64,000 bases of DNA from Algoriphagus winogradskyi. GTDB lineage: Bacteria; Bacteroidota; Bacteroidia; Cytophagales; Cyclobacteriaceae. The notes below the pieces were generated by a model. It ran no database searches, was not told the DNA's origin, and saw only the letters and a program-made list of their open reading frames with translations. Where the stretch lies: the NCBI RefSeq assembly GCF_900182815.1, contig NZ_FXUA01000012.1:1-64000 (forward strand), given 5' to 3'. Positions 20,197 to 28,722 of the stretch are shown here, one piece after another. Numbering within the stretch: position 1 is the first letter of the stretch; each line of letters opens with the position of its first letter. Made by a program: the position numbers and the translations under genes.

Positions 20197-21717
20197 GTGA
20201 AAAAGCTACAATTCAAGCGAATAGGTATTTTGATTGCCCTTACTCTAGTAGTGAGCATAGGGGTGCAGATCTATAGAAATGTCACTCAGTTCAGGTTAAA
20301 CGAAACTCAACTAACTACTGAAATACAACTGAGCTTGGACAATGCACTTGAGGTGTATTTTGCAGATTTGGCTAAAACAGATGTGATTACGCTCACCGAG
20401 AACAAGAGCACTACGATCAAACTTCGCAACACCGAAAATGCTGAGTTCGACAGTACAGGGAATGACTTTTTTAAGAAAATTGGGGAAAGCAAAATCCTCA
20501 TTAAGGCGCTGGAAAAAATAGAAGCTGGAGACACTTCTGCTGTAAGTTGGTTCGGGGAATTTGATACTACCAAAAATCTAACCTTTAAAACACACTTCGA
20601 CACACTCAATAGCATCGACCCTACTAAAATCCAAAACATAAATATATTCCGAGGTCTGGATGCAGCCGACAGTATCCGAAACCTCAAAATGCTCACAAAT
20701 CAGATCATTATCTCCATTACTCGGGATTCTCTTGATTTTGAGAAAATAAGTGCACTGGTGAAGGATGAATTAGACCGCAGGGATATCAACATAAATTACG
20801 GGTTACTTCAGTACGAAAAAGACACCATAGCAGGTTCTTTCAACTATCCTGCCCTGACCGAAATGCCGTTTTCTACCGTTTCCAAATCCACCTTCTTACC
20901 TCGTGGTCAAAAGTTGGAGATGTATTTTGAAAACACCGCTCTAACTGTCCTTAAGCGAGGGATGGTTGATATTATGATGTCAATTATCTTCTTGTTGATT
21001 ATCTCAGCAGCATTTTACTACCTCTACCAAACCATCAAAAACCAAAAGGAAATCGCTGAAATCAAGGAAGACCTGATAGGAAATATCACGCATGAATTCA
21101 AAACCCCTATTGCGACTACACTTTCAGCAATCGAAGGAATCGAGCAGTTCAACCCAGAAAACAATCCTGAAAAGACCAAAAAGTATCTGGGTATATCTAA
21201 ATCCCAAATGCTCAAATTGAACTTAATGGTGGAGAAACTACTGGAAACTGCCACCTTGGATTCCGATCAATTTATACTTCAAAAAGAGCAGATCGATCCA
21301 CTTGCAGTGCTAAGGTCCTTGGTTCAGAAATTTCAGACCTTGGAACCAGAAAAAGAGATAGAGTTAGTATTGCCTTCGCATGTCACACCTATTCTCGTTG
21401 ATCCTTTTCACTTCGAAAATGTACTTTCAAACCTGTTGGATAATGCGCTCAAATACGGGGGAGATGAAGTGAGAATCACATTGGATCAAGGAGCTAGCAC
21501 TAGAATTAGGATCTGGGATAATGGAGGAAATATAAGTTCAGATCAAAGAGACAAAGTTTTTGAACAATTCTACAGAATCCCTAAAGGAAATCTTCATGAC
21601 GTGAAAGGATTTGGGATTGGCCTGTATTATGTGAAGAAAATCATTGAAAAACATGAGGGAAAAATCGAATTGGAATCCTCTGAAAGATGCACCTCATTTA
21701 TTACGATTTGGCCATGA
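20197..21717 (+). CDS. Membrane sensor histidine kinase
   Basis: 506 residues from a GTG start (MKKLQFKRIGILIALTLVV); no upstream ATG fits the signal-anchor. TM1 is at about 9-26, a ~225-residue extracytoplasmic sensor follows with no domain I recognise, then TM2 at about 252-275. HisKA has the H-box NITHEFKTPIATTLSAIE. The ATPase domain has an N-box (NVLSNLLDNALKYGG), a G1-like WDNGG, and G2 GFGIGLYYVKK. The stop overlaps the start of the OmpR-type regulator by 4 bp (ATGA), so they are translationally coupled. The pair probably controls the divergent GLPGLI/beta-barrel operon. Confidence 0.93.
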   Translation: MKKLQFKRIGILIALTLVVSIGVQIYRNVTQFRLNETQLTTEIQLSLDNALEVYFADLAKTDVITLTENKSTTIKLRNTENAEFDSTGNDFFKKIGESKILIKALEKIEAGDTSAVSWFGEFDTTKNLTFKTHFDTLNSIDPTKIQNINIFRGLDAADSIRNLKMLTNQIIISITRDSLDFEKISALVKDELDRRDININYGLLQYEKDTIAGSFNYPALTEMPFSTVSKSTFLPRGQKLEMYFENTALTVLKRGMVDIMMSIIFLLIISAAFYYLYQTIKNQKEIAEIKEDLIGNITHEFKTPIATTLSAIEGIEQFNPENNPEKTKKYLGISKSQMLKLNLMVEKLLETATLDSDQFILQKEQIDPLAVLRSLVQKFQTLEPEKEIELVLPSHVTPILVDPFHFENVLSNLLDNALKYGGDEVRITLDQGASTRIRIWDNGGNISSDQRDKVFEQFYRIPKGNLHDVKGFGIGLYYVKKIIEKHEGKIELESSERCTSFITIWP

Positions 21718-22394
21718 GTAAAGTCAGAATTCTATTAGCTGAAGACGAGATGGCGCTAGGAATGATCATCCAAGAAAGTCTGGAAAGCCGGGATTTCAAA
21801 GTCACGCTGTGTGCCGATGGACAGCAAGCTTGGGACAGTTACCAAAACTCCAAACCAGACGTATTGGTACTCGACGTGATGATGCCAAAAAAAGATGGCT
21901 TTACCCTTGCCGAGCAAATCAGGAAAACTGATCCTTATACACCAATTATCTTTTTGACTTCAAAATCACAAACCGAAGACGTGTTGAAAGGATTTGGATT
22001 AGGTGCAAATGATTATGTGCGCAAACCCTTCAGTATGGAAGAACTGATTGTGAGGATCAAAGCTCAGCTTGACCGCCAGCAATTACGAAAAAATCAATCG
22101 GATTGGCTAAGTCTTGGGAAATATGAATTTCATCCAACAAAACAACTTTTAAAGCTAAATGAGGAAGAATGCCACCTCACAGCAAGAGAATCTCAGCTCC
22201 TAAAAATTCTTCTGGAAAACGCCAATCAGATCACAGACAGAAGTTTGATTCTTACTCAGATCTGGGGGTCGGACGACTTTTTCAACGCCCGAAGCATGGA
22301 TGTTTTTATCACTAAGCTTCGGAAAAAACTTCAGCATGACGATCAAATCCAGATCCTAAATGTGCGAGGATTTGGGTATAAATTGGTTTGCTAG
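21714..22394 (+). CDS. OmpR/PhoB-family response regulator
   Basis: 226 residues from the ATG at 21714, which overlaps the kinase stop (ATGA). An in-frame ATG at 21687 lies inside the kinase gene and would add nine residues ahead of the receiver, so I reject it. Receiver: acidic E10/D11, phospho-acceptor D54 (VLVLDVMMPKKDG), T/S in IIFLTSKS, K in YVRKPF. The C-terminal winged-helix domain (about 130-225) shows LTARESQLLKILLENANQ, the RSLILTQIWG block and VRGFGYKLV. It probably recognises the GTTAA repeats at 20132-20156 (inference). Confidence 0.95.
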   Translation: MSKVRILLAEDEMALGMIIQESLESRDFKVTLCADGQQAWDSYQNSKPDVLVLDVMMPKKDGFTLAEQIRKTDPYTPIIFLTSKSQTEDVLKGFGLGANDYVRKPFSMEELIVRIKAQLDRQQLRKNQSDWLSLGKYEFHPTKQLLKLNEEECHLTARESQLLKILLENANQITDRSLILTQIWGSDDFFNARSMDVFITKLRKKLQHDDQIQILNVRGFGYKLVC

Positions 22395-22405
22395 CATCCA
22401 TAACC

Positions 22406-22466
22406 GTGGTCTGTGTCACATAGACCATTTAAGCTGAATTATATAGGTCTGTGAGACACAAACCTA
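22406..22466. repeat. Two copies of a 23-bp palindrome (GGTCTGTG / CACAGACC type)
   Basis: 22406-22428 and 22444-22466 each pair a 10-base arm built on GGTCTGTG with its near-complement across a 3-base centre (TCA, AGA), each with one or two mismatches. A perfect third copy is at 63961-63983. The first copy begins 12 bp after the regulator stop and could act as a transcription end, although no T-run follows. Confidence 0.75.
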
Positions 22467-22587
22467 GGTGAAGTATAGGCGCTTCAAGCTTAACATCTTT
22501 TAAAGCTAATTAGTACAATCCACGAGAATTTACCCTCACCATTCTTCGTTATTAACCCGAAGAGAATCTTAACCCTACTAAGATTTT

Positions 22588-22663
22588 GTGTGGAGGAAAG
22601 TCGGAGGCTAAGGCTGCTTGGGATCTTAGGAAAAGGCCCCAAGTAGTCGCCTCTGCACCACGC
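22588..22663 (+). ncRNA. Candidate structured RNA (unidentified)
   Basis: In a 377-bp gene-free stretch, nested helices form: 22588-22593 (GTGTGG) with 22658-22663 (CCACGC), 22603-22608 with 22649-22654 (GGAGGC/GCCTCT), and 22612-22622 with 22638-22648 (GGCTGCTTGGG/CCCAAGTAGTC). The two inner helices stack into 17 bp with only a three-base bulge (22609-22611) and a 15-base loop. Several pairs are G-U on the plus-strand transcript, so the fold is better as RNA than as a DNA palindrome. Flanking pieces (about 22535-22545 and 22668-22680) may extend it. It matches no RNA family I can name; it could be a 5' leader of the serine hydrolase gene or an independent small RNA. Confidence 0.45.
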
Positions 22664-22771
22664 GAGTAAGAATTGGTTAAGCCCAGTTCTAAAAAAACTC
22701 TATTAATACTTAGATTTTAAGGGAAAAAATCTTGAGTTTAAGGTTGTAAAACCACCTTTATTCAAGTAATC

Positions 22772-24562
22772 ATGCGAAGCACACTAATTGCGATACTTTT
22801 TTTTATCACGGGTTCACTGACTTATGCGCAGACAAAGCTAAACACCACAACAATTGACACCAAGCTAAAAGCACTTCAGGAAGCTACTCAAACAGTTGGC
22901 TTTTCCGTAGCTGTGGTCCAAGGTGATCAGGTGATTTATTCTAAAGGTTTTGGATATCGGGATCTGGAAAACAAGATCGAAGCGGATGAAAACACGCTTT
23001 ATGCTATTGGCTCCTCATCCAAAGCATTTACCGTTGCGCTTTTAGGAATAATGGAGGAAGAAAAAGGATTGAAATTCACCGACAGTCCTAAGAAATATTT
23101 GCCAGAACTGGAATTCTACAACGAAGAATTAAATAACCAAGTCACTATTTTGGACATGATCAGCCACCGAACTGGTCTACCTCGGCATGATCTTTCATGG
23201 TATTTATTTCCAACCGCAGACAAAGACAGTCTTTTGGCTAGAGTAAAATATCAGGAACCATTCACTGGAATTCGCAAGCAATGGTACTATAACAACTTCA
23301 TGTATTTGGCACAAGGCCTAATCACGGAAAAGCTAACTGGCAAAAGCTGGGAAGACAATATCAGAGAGCGATTTTTCAAGCCACTTAACATGACTAGATC
23401 CAATGTGAGCATAAGCGAAATGGTGGCTCAACCTAATATCTCCAAAGGCTACAGTTTGGAAGACTTCACTACAAACAAAGCCATGCCTTACTACGATATA
23501 GCAGCCATCAGCCCAGCCGGAAGTATCAATAGTAGTGTTAAAGAGATGTCGAATTGGTTGAAGATTTGGCTAAACAAAGGCAAACTAGGTGACACTCAAG
23601 TGCTCCCAGAGGCCTATGTAGCGAAAGCCGTTAATCCCCTGATGCTAGTCGGTGGTGGGATTGCCGATAAGAAATTCCCAGATCAGCACCTGAACAGTTA
23701 CGGCTATGCCTGGTTCAATTCTTCTTACAAAGGTCACTATAGGCTTGAACACGGAGGAAACATCGATGGCTTTTCTGCCAATGTGGCATTTTTCCCAACT
23801 GACAGCTTAGGCATCGTAGTCCTGACTAATCAAAATGGATCTGCTTTGCCAGGGCTAGTACGAGATGCTCTTGCTGATGAAATTTTAGGATTGGAAAAAA
23901 CTGACTGGGTAAGCTATTACTCGGAAAAAATAAATAAGATCAAAGAACAACAGGAGAAAGCAAAAGCAGAGAAAAAGTCCAGCACTGTACCCAATACCGC
24001 TCCATCTCATACCCTGGTTGAATACACAGGAAAATACAATCATCCAGGGTATGGCACTTTTACTATTGAATACAAAAATGATTCACTTTGGGCTCAGTTT
24101 GTTCGAGAAAGAGTTTATCTAAATCATCTTCACTACGATATTTTCGAGGCATTGACGGTCAAAGACAATAAGGTAGATACGACTTCAGGTGGAGGCCTCA
24201 ATTTCAATTTTCGAACCAGCGATCTGGGAGATATTGAAGCTGCCAGTTTGAAATTAGAGCCGACACTGGATCCCCTGACTTTCAAGCGTACACCAGCAGA
24301 AGCAAATGTATCCACTGAAACGCTGGAGTCTTATGTGGGAACCTATGCGTTGGGAGGAACTGACTTGAAAGTTTTTATGAAGAAGGATAAGTTGACCTTA
24401 TTCGTGCCTGGGCAACCAGAATATACACTCACTCCCACCGGAGAAAATGAATTTATGGTAAAGGGCTTGACAGGATATAAAGTTAGGTTTGAAAAAAAGG
24501 ATAACACATCACAAATGCTGCTAATCCAACCCAACGGAACTTTCCCTGCCATCAAAAAATAA
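22772..24562 (+). CDS. Exported serine hydrolase (beta-lactamase class C fold) with DUF3471 tail
   Basis: 596 residues with a signal peptide (1-20). The class C beta-lactamase/PBP-like domain spans about 25-375: SxxK is S81-S-S-K84, the YxN motif is Y173-N-N175, and a KTG-equivalent HGG sits in RLEHGGNIDGFSA (about residue 330). A DUF3471-like C-terminal domain (about 410-500; YTGKYNHPGYGTFTIEY) and a further beta-rich tail follow. Such proteins are esterases, peptidases or D-amino-acid amidases rather than true beta-lactamases. The next gene, 8 bp downstream, is a D-amino-acid-oxidase-like enzyme, so a role in D-amino-acid or D-peptide turnover is conceivable (inference). Confidence 0.9.
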   Translation: MRSTLIAILFFITGSLTYAQTKLNTTTIDTKLKALQEATQTVGFSVAVVQGDQVIYSKGFGYRDLENKIEADENTLYAIGSSSKAFTVALLGIMEEEKGLKFTDSPKKYLPELEFYNEELNNQVTILDMISHRTGLPRHDLSWYLFPTADKDSLLARVKYQEPFTGIRKQWYYNNFMYLAQGLITEKLTGKSWEDNIRERFFKPLNMTRSNVSISEMVAQPNISKGYSLEDFTTNKAMPYYDIAAISPAGSINSSVKEMSNWLKIWLNKGKLGDTQVLPEAYVAKAVNPLMLVGGGIADKKFPDQHLNSYGYAWFNSSYKGHYRLEHGGNIDGFSANVAFFPTDSLGIVVLTNQNGSALPGLVRDALADEILGLEKTDWVSYYSEKINKIKEQQEKAKAEKKSSTVPNTAPSHTLVEYTGKYNHPGYGTFTIEYKNDSLWAQFVRERVYLNHLHYDIFEALTVKDNKVDTTSGGGLNFNFRTSDLGDIEAASLKLEPTLDPLTFKRTPAEANVSTETLESYVGTYALGGTDLKVFMKKDKLTLFVPGQPEYTLTPTGENEFMVKGLTGYKVRFEKKDNTSQMLLIQPNGTFPAIKK

Positions 24563-24569
24563 GCTATTA

Positions 24570-25496
24570 ATGAAATCAGTCACTGTGGTTGGCTCTGGAA
24601 TAGTGGGTTTAACCTCTGCTATTTCACTTCAGGAAGCAGGTTTTCAGGTTCGGCTTGTCGCCAAAGAGCGATTTGATATAACTCTTTCCAGCAAAGTCGG
24701 TGCAATCTGGTTTCCTTTTGAAATCCATCCCAAAGAAAAGACAAACCATTGGGCGACTTTAGCCTATGAGCGCTATAAAAGTGAAATCCAGGAAGGAAAT
24801 GGAGTAGCTTTTATTCCTTTTCTCACAGCTTACACACCAGAAAGTAATATTGACTGGACAAGGCAACTTCCAGCCGGGAAAGTCCGAAAAGCAAGACCTG
24901 AGGAATTACCAAAAGGAATGCAGATGGCATTTATTTCTGAAGTCCCTTTGGCAGAACCCCAACTTTATTTGCCACATCTTTTCGAGCGTTTCATTGCCAA
25001 TGGAGGTTCTTTTGAAAATCGGGAAGTTACTTCGTTGGAGGAAATGGCTGATCTGGATGCCTTGGTGATCAACTGCACGGGTTTGGGAGCAAAATCACTC
25101 TGCAATGATACAGATCTGCATCCCATGCGAGGACAAATCCTTCGATGTAAGAAGATGAATGTTCCTTCCTTTGCCAATCCCACCAAAAGAGGCGCACTCA
25201 GCTATATCATTAATAGATCTGAGGATTCTGTAATTGGCGGAACAGATTATGAGAATGATTGGAATGAGTCAATCGATCCTGCAGATACCGATTTGATCTT
25301 ACATAGACTAACAGAATCAGGTATTTCCCAGAGTCCGGAGATATTAGAAGTTATTGTAGGCTTACGCCCAAGAAGAAGTGCTGTTCGCTTTGAGTTTGAC
25401 ACCAACTACCCTAATGTATTTCACAATTATGGTCATGGTGGTGCTGGCTTTACTGTAGCTTGGGGATGTGCACTTGAGCTTGCCGGGATTCTTTAA
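24570..25496 (+). CDS. FAD-dependent D-amino-acid oxidase family protein
   Basis: 308 residues. The N-terminal dinucleotide-binding motif is VVGSGIVGLTSAISLQEAG. The C-terminus carries the D-amino-acid oxidase signature (VFHNYGHGGAGFTVAWG) and the substrate-side GLRPRRSAVRFE block. Length and motifs fit D-amino-acid or D-aspartate oxidases, cytoplasmic flavoenzymes that turn a D-amino acid into its 2-oxo acid plus ammonia and peroxide. It is co-transcribed with the serine hydrolase (8-bp gap). Substrate specificity cannot be read from the sequence. Confidence 0.88.
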   Translation: MKSVTVVGSGIVGLTSAISLQEAGFQVRLVAKERFDITLSSKVGAIWFPFEIHPKEKTNHWATLAYERYKSEIQEGNGVAFIPFLTAYTPESNIDWTRQLPAGKVRKARPEELPKGMQMAFISEVPLAEPQLYLPHLFERFIANGGSFENREVTSLEEMADLDALVINCTGLGAKSLCNDTDLHPMRGQILRCKKMNVPSFANPTKRGALSYIINRSEDSVIGGTDYENDWNESIDPADTDLILHRLTESGISQSPEILEVIVGLRPRRSAVRFEFDTNYPNVFHNYGHGGAGFTVAWGCALELAGIL

Positions 25497-25640
25497 GGGA
25501 GCAAATAATCTCACTTCTCTGGATTACTTTTCCTAGCTATTCTACATCGCTATACCTTCCCTTCACATAAGCCATAGAAATTCAAATTTGTATATTATAG
25601 CCAACTTTGAATCCTAAGATGTAATTCTAATAACTTCTCC

Positions 25641-27170
25641 ATGAAATGGAACACAGTCATTCTTTTACTAATTTTTAAAGGCTCTCTCAGTTTCGGGCAA
25701 ACTTCATTGGATGAAATTGATTTGGAAAATGGAGCCTTTAGGGTGGGATTCCGGCACTATATTACCGCTGACAGCACTCGAACTTACCAGAGAATTTACG
25801 ATTGGAACAACAGAAGTATCCCTAGGCCGATCCCTGTAAGCATTTGGTATCCTTCCACAGATCATCCTACCGAAACCGAAGCGTTGACAGTTTTAGATTA
25901 CATGCAAGTTCTAAAGGAAGAAGAGGAATGGGAATACCTCCCAGATGAGCAAATCCTAAACTGGTTTTACTACCCCAACACTCCTGAAAATCGAGCTCAC
26001 CTCCAAGAAGTAACTACTGCCCATTCTGTCTTATCCTCAGCAAATGGAGCTTTCCCTGTGCTAATCTACGCGCCAAGCTATCAGGCATCTTCAATTGAGA
26101 ACTTTGCGCTTTGCGAATATTTGGCAAGCCATGGTTATATCGTGATTTCTAGTCCAAGTCGGGGAGCAGAAAATAGATTTTTAGATGGTGGGACGGGGAA
26201 AGATATGGAAGCGCAAGCACGGGATATCGAGTTTCTACTTGCTGAAGTAGCAAAAGTTCCCGCTGCGAATCTCGACCAAATTGCCACTATAGGATTTAGC
26301 TATGGTGGCTTGTCCAATGTACTTGCTCAAATGAGAAATGAGCAAATCAAGGCTTTAGTAAGCCTAGATGGCAGCATCAAGTATCAATATGAAACCTTAA
26401 AGCAATCGCCATTTTTCAATCTTGAAAACGTGGATGTTCCCTTTATTCATTTTGCCCAGAAAAACATACCTGATGAAGTTTTACTGGCTGAAAAAATAGA
26501 TTCAAGCTTAAATAACAAGTTTGAATTTTATGATGATCTGATTAAAAGCAATGCCTATAGCCTGAAATTCCACAACCTCTCGCATTCCTATTTTAGCACC
26601 TTAGGGGTCTTATTCCAACCTCGAGATAAGAGACAAGACAAAAGTGATCCCGAAATCATGGAATCCTACAAATGGGTTTCCCATTACACTTTACGGTTTT
26701 TAGACGCCTATTTAAAGGGTGATGATCAAGCTTTGATATTCATAAATAACACGCCTTCTGAAAATAATATACAAGAAGAGTTAGTAAGCTATAGATCCAA
26801 GCAAGCGGAGCGGCAAACTCTCTCTTTTCAGGATTTCAATGAATTAGCTTCAGCCAAGAATTATCAAAATCTGATTGACTTGTACCAATTAACCTTGAAT
26901 GATTATACTGAATTGAAATTACCGGAAGGAAACTTAAACAATCTAGGATTACAACTTCTATTCAACCCTGAGACATCGAGAAAAGGAATAAACATTTTCC
27001 TATTAGCGACTTATTTGTATCCAGAATCTGCCAACCTTTTTGACAGTTTAGGTGAAGCCTATTTGTTTGTTGGGGAAAATGAAAAGGCAATTGAAAATTT
27101 TGAAAAATCCCTTGAATTATATCCTGAAAATCAAAATGCGAGAGACCGATTAAAACAACTTCGGAATTGA
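25641..27170 (+). CDS. Exported alpha/beta hydrolase with C-terminal TPR-like repeats
   Basis: 509 residues with a signal peptide (1-19). The catalytic region resembles PAF-acetylhydrolase-like/dienelactone hydrolases: IPVSIWYPS near 55-65, oxyanion-side FPVLIYAPSYQ, nucleophile elbow IGFSYGGLSN (Ser near residue 218), an acid/His side further on (KFHNLSHSYF). The last ~50 residues form a tetratricopeptide-like pair (NLFDSLGEAYLFVGENEKAI, FEKSLELYPENQNARDRL). Substrate unknown. It stands alone, 144 bp after the oxidase gene. Confidence 0.82.
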   Translation: MKWNTVILLLIFKGSLSFGQTSLDEIDLENGAFRVGFRHYITADSTRTYQRIYDWNNRSIPRPIPVSIWYPSTDHPTETEALTVLDYMQVLKEEEEWEYLPDEQILNWFYYPNTPENRAHLQEVTTAHSVLSSANGAFPVLIYAPSYQASSIENFALCEYLASHGYIVISSPSRGAENRFLDGGTGKDMEAQARDIEFLLAEVAKVPAANLDQIATIGFSYGGLSNVLAQMRNEQIKALVSLDGSIKYQYETLKQSPFFNLENVDVPFIHFAQKNIPDEVLLAEKIDSSLNNKFEFYDDLIKSNAYSLKFHNLSHSYFSTLGVLFQPRDKRQDKSDPEIMESYKWVSHYTLRFLDAYLKGDDQALIFINNTPSENNIQEELVSYRSKQAERQTLSFQDFNELASAKNYQNLIDLYQLTLNDYTELKLPEGNLNNLGLQLLFNPETSRKGINIFLLATYLYPESANLFDSLGEAYLFVGENEKAIENFEKSLELYPENQNARDRLKQLRN

Positions 27171-27310
27171 AGCTGCTACTATCACAAAACCCCTAATGTT
27201 GTGACCATTTAACAAAACGTAGGCTGCTCTTTTATAATAACCATGCCTATTATTGGCAAAAAGAGACAATCTTTACGCTATTCTATATTTCAGAATTAAG
27301 CTTTTACCCC

Positions 27311-28609
27311 ATGAAAAAAACACTCTTTGCTGTCCTCATTATTTGCATAGGTCTTAATTCCTGTACGCCGAAAATCGGCTCCATCATTTCAGTATCAGAA
27401 GTAGCACGCGTAGAAAAAATTCTTTCTTCGGATGAGATGGAAGGAAGAGGAATTTATTCTCCAGGATTGGAAAAGGCTGCGAATTTCATAGCCTCCGAGT
27501 TTGAAGCAAGCGGCTTAGGGTATTTCGGTGATAACAAATCCTATTTACAGCGCTTTTCTATGATTCAAGCCACCCCAGCTGAGGTGAGTGGAACGCTAGA
27601 CAAAGAAGCTTTGAGTCCTAGCAATTTGGTAGTCAATAGTACGTCTGCAACTATAGAAATCAATTCTCTGTCAGACATAGAAGTGGTTAAAGTACCAAAA
27701 GATGCCGATTTCAATCAGTTGGTATTTCCTGTTTTGAGAGGTGAAAAGAACGCCTTGGTCCTAATAGATCCTTCGCATTCCAGTAACTACGCTCGATTAG
27801 GAAGAATAGCAGGCAGGGCAAAATTCCCTAGTGCACATTCCCAGGTTTTCGTGATGACAGAAACACTTGACCCAAGGTCTGTATCACTTAAGATCACCAA
27901 TAAAATTACTGAGCAGGAGCTTAAGAACGTCGTCGGTGTGATACCTGGCAAATCTTTAAAGGATGAATATGTTGTATTTGGAGCACATTACGATCACCTT
28001 GGAATAGGAAAACCAGACGCAAATCAGGACAGTATCTACAACGGGGCAAATGACGATGCGGCAGGAACTACAGCTGTTATGATGCTAGGGAAATACTTCA
28101 ATAAAATTAAAGACAACGAGCGAACCTTAATTTTTGTAGCCTTCACCGCAGAAGAGTCTGGTGGATTTGGAAGTACTTACTTCAGCCAGCAGCTTGATCC
28201 AGATAAAGTGGTCGCTATGTTCAATATCGAGATGATAGGCACAGACAGTAAGTGGGGACCAAATTCTGCTTATATCACTGGTTTTGAAAAGAGTTCTATG
28301 GGCGAGATACTTCAGAAGAATCTGGAAGGTTCTAAATTCCATTTCGAACCAGATCCTTATCCTAAGCAAAACTTATTTTACAGATCTGATAACAGAACCT
28401 TAGCTGCTTTAGGTGTTCCAGCGCATACGATCTCCACCTCCAAAATGGAAGAAGCACCAAACAATGAGCCTAATTACCACAAAGCAAGTGATGAGTTCGA
28501 GACACTGGATATGGAAAATATGACCGAGGTAATTAAAGCCATTGCGCTGAGCAGTCAAAGCATTATCAGCGGAGAAGACACGCCTACGAGGGTAGAGAAG
28601 CTGGATTAA
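27311..28609 (+). CDS. M28-family metallopeptidase, lipoprotein
   Basis: 432 residues. A lipoprotein signal is present (lipobox LNSC, Cys at about 18). A PA-like insert precedes the M28 zinc-peptidase core: VVFGAHYDHLG (first zinc His), YNGANDDAAGT (bridging Asp), FVAFTAEESGGFGS (catalytic/ligand Glu), MFNIEMIGTDS, and NYHKASDE (last His). Members are aminopeptidases of the periplasm or cell surface. A strong bidirectional terminator follows at 28668. A TATATTTC box about 20 bp before the start may be the -7 element. Confidence 0.9.
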   Translation: MKKTLFAVLIICIGLNSCTPKIGSIISVSEVARVEKILSSDEMEGRGIYSPGLEKAANFIASEFEASGLGYFGDNKSYLQRFSMIQATPAEVSGTLDKEALSPSNLVVNSTSATIEINSLSDIEVVKVPKDADFNQLVFPVLRGEKNALVLIDPSHSSNYARLGRIAGRAKFPSAHSQVFVMTETLDPRSVSLKITNKITEQELKNVVGVIPGKSLKDEYVVFGAHYDHLGIGKPDANQDSIYNGANDDAAGTTAVMMLGKYFNKIKDNERTLIFVAFTAEESGGFGSTYFSQQLDPDKVVAMFNIEMIGTDSKWGPNSAYITGFEKSSMGEILQKNLEGSKFHFEPDPYPKQNLFYRSDNRTLAALGVPAHTISTSKMEEAPNNEPNYHKASDEFETLDMENMTEVIKAIALSSQSIISGEDTPTRVEKLD

Positions 28610-28667
28610 ATTTACTCCTCAATACCGAAAGTCAAGTGAAATAGCAATTCAATACCTATTCAAAAAG

Positions 28668-28702
28668 AAACCCTGTCAGAATAATCTCTGACAGGGTTTT
28701 TT
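28668..28702. terminator. Bidirectional terminator between M28 peptidase and Gfo/Idh/MocA genes
   Basis: A perfect 13-bp stem (AAACCCTGTCAGA / TCTGACAGGGTTT) with a 6-base loop and T/A runs on both sides. It lies between convergent genes and can serve both. Confidence 0.93.
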
Positions 28703-28722
28703 ATTAGCTGATAATTAGAAAT

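Noticed and set aside
22591..22602. GGAGGAAAGTCG resembling the RNase P core GAGGAAAGTCCGGG
   Set aside because: The other RNase P blocks are missing and the true rnpB is at 37978-38378; only the separate fold is kept as a candidate RNA.
22772..24562. Beta-lactamase resistance gene
   Set aside because: It has the SxxK/YxN fold but an HGG motif, a DUF3471 tail and extra length typical of esterase/peptidase relatives rather than AmpC enzymes.
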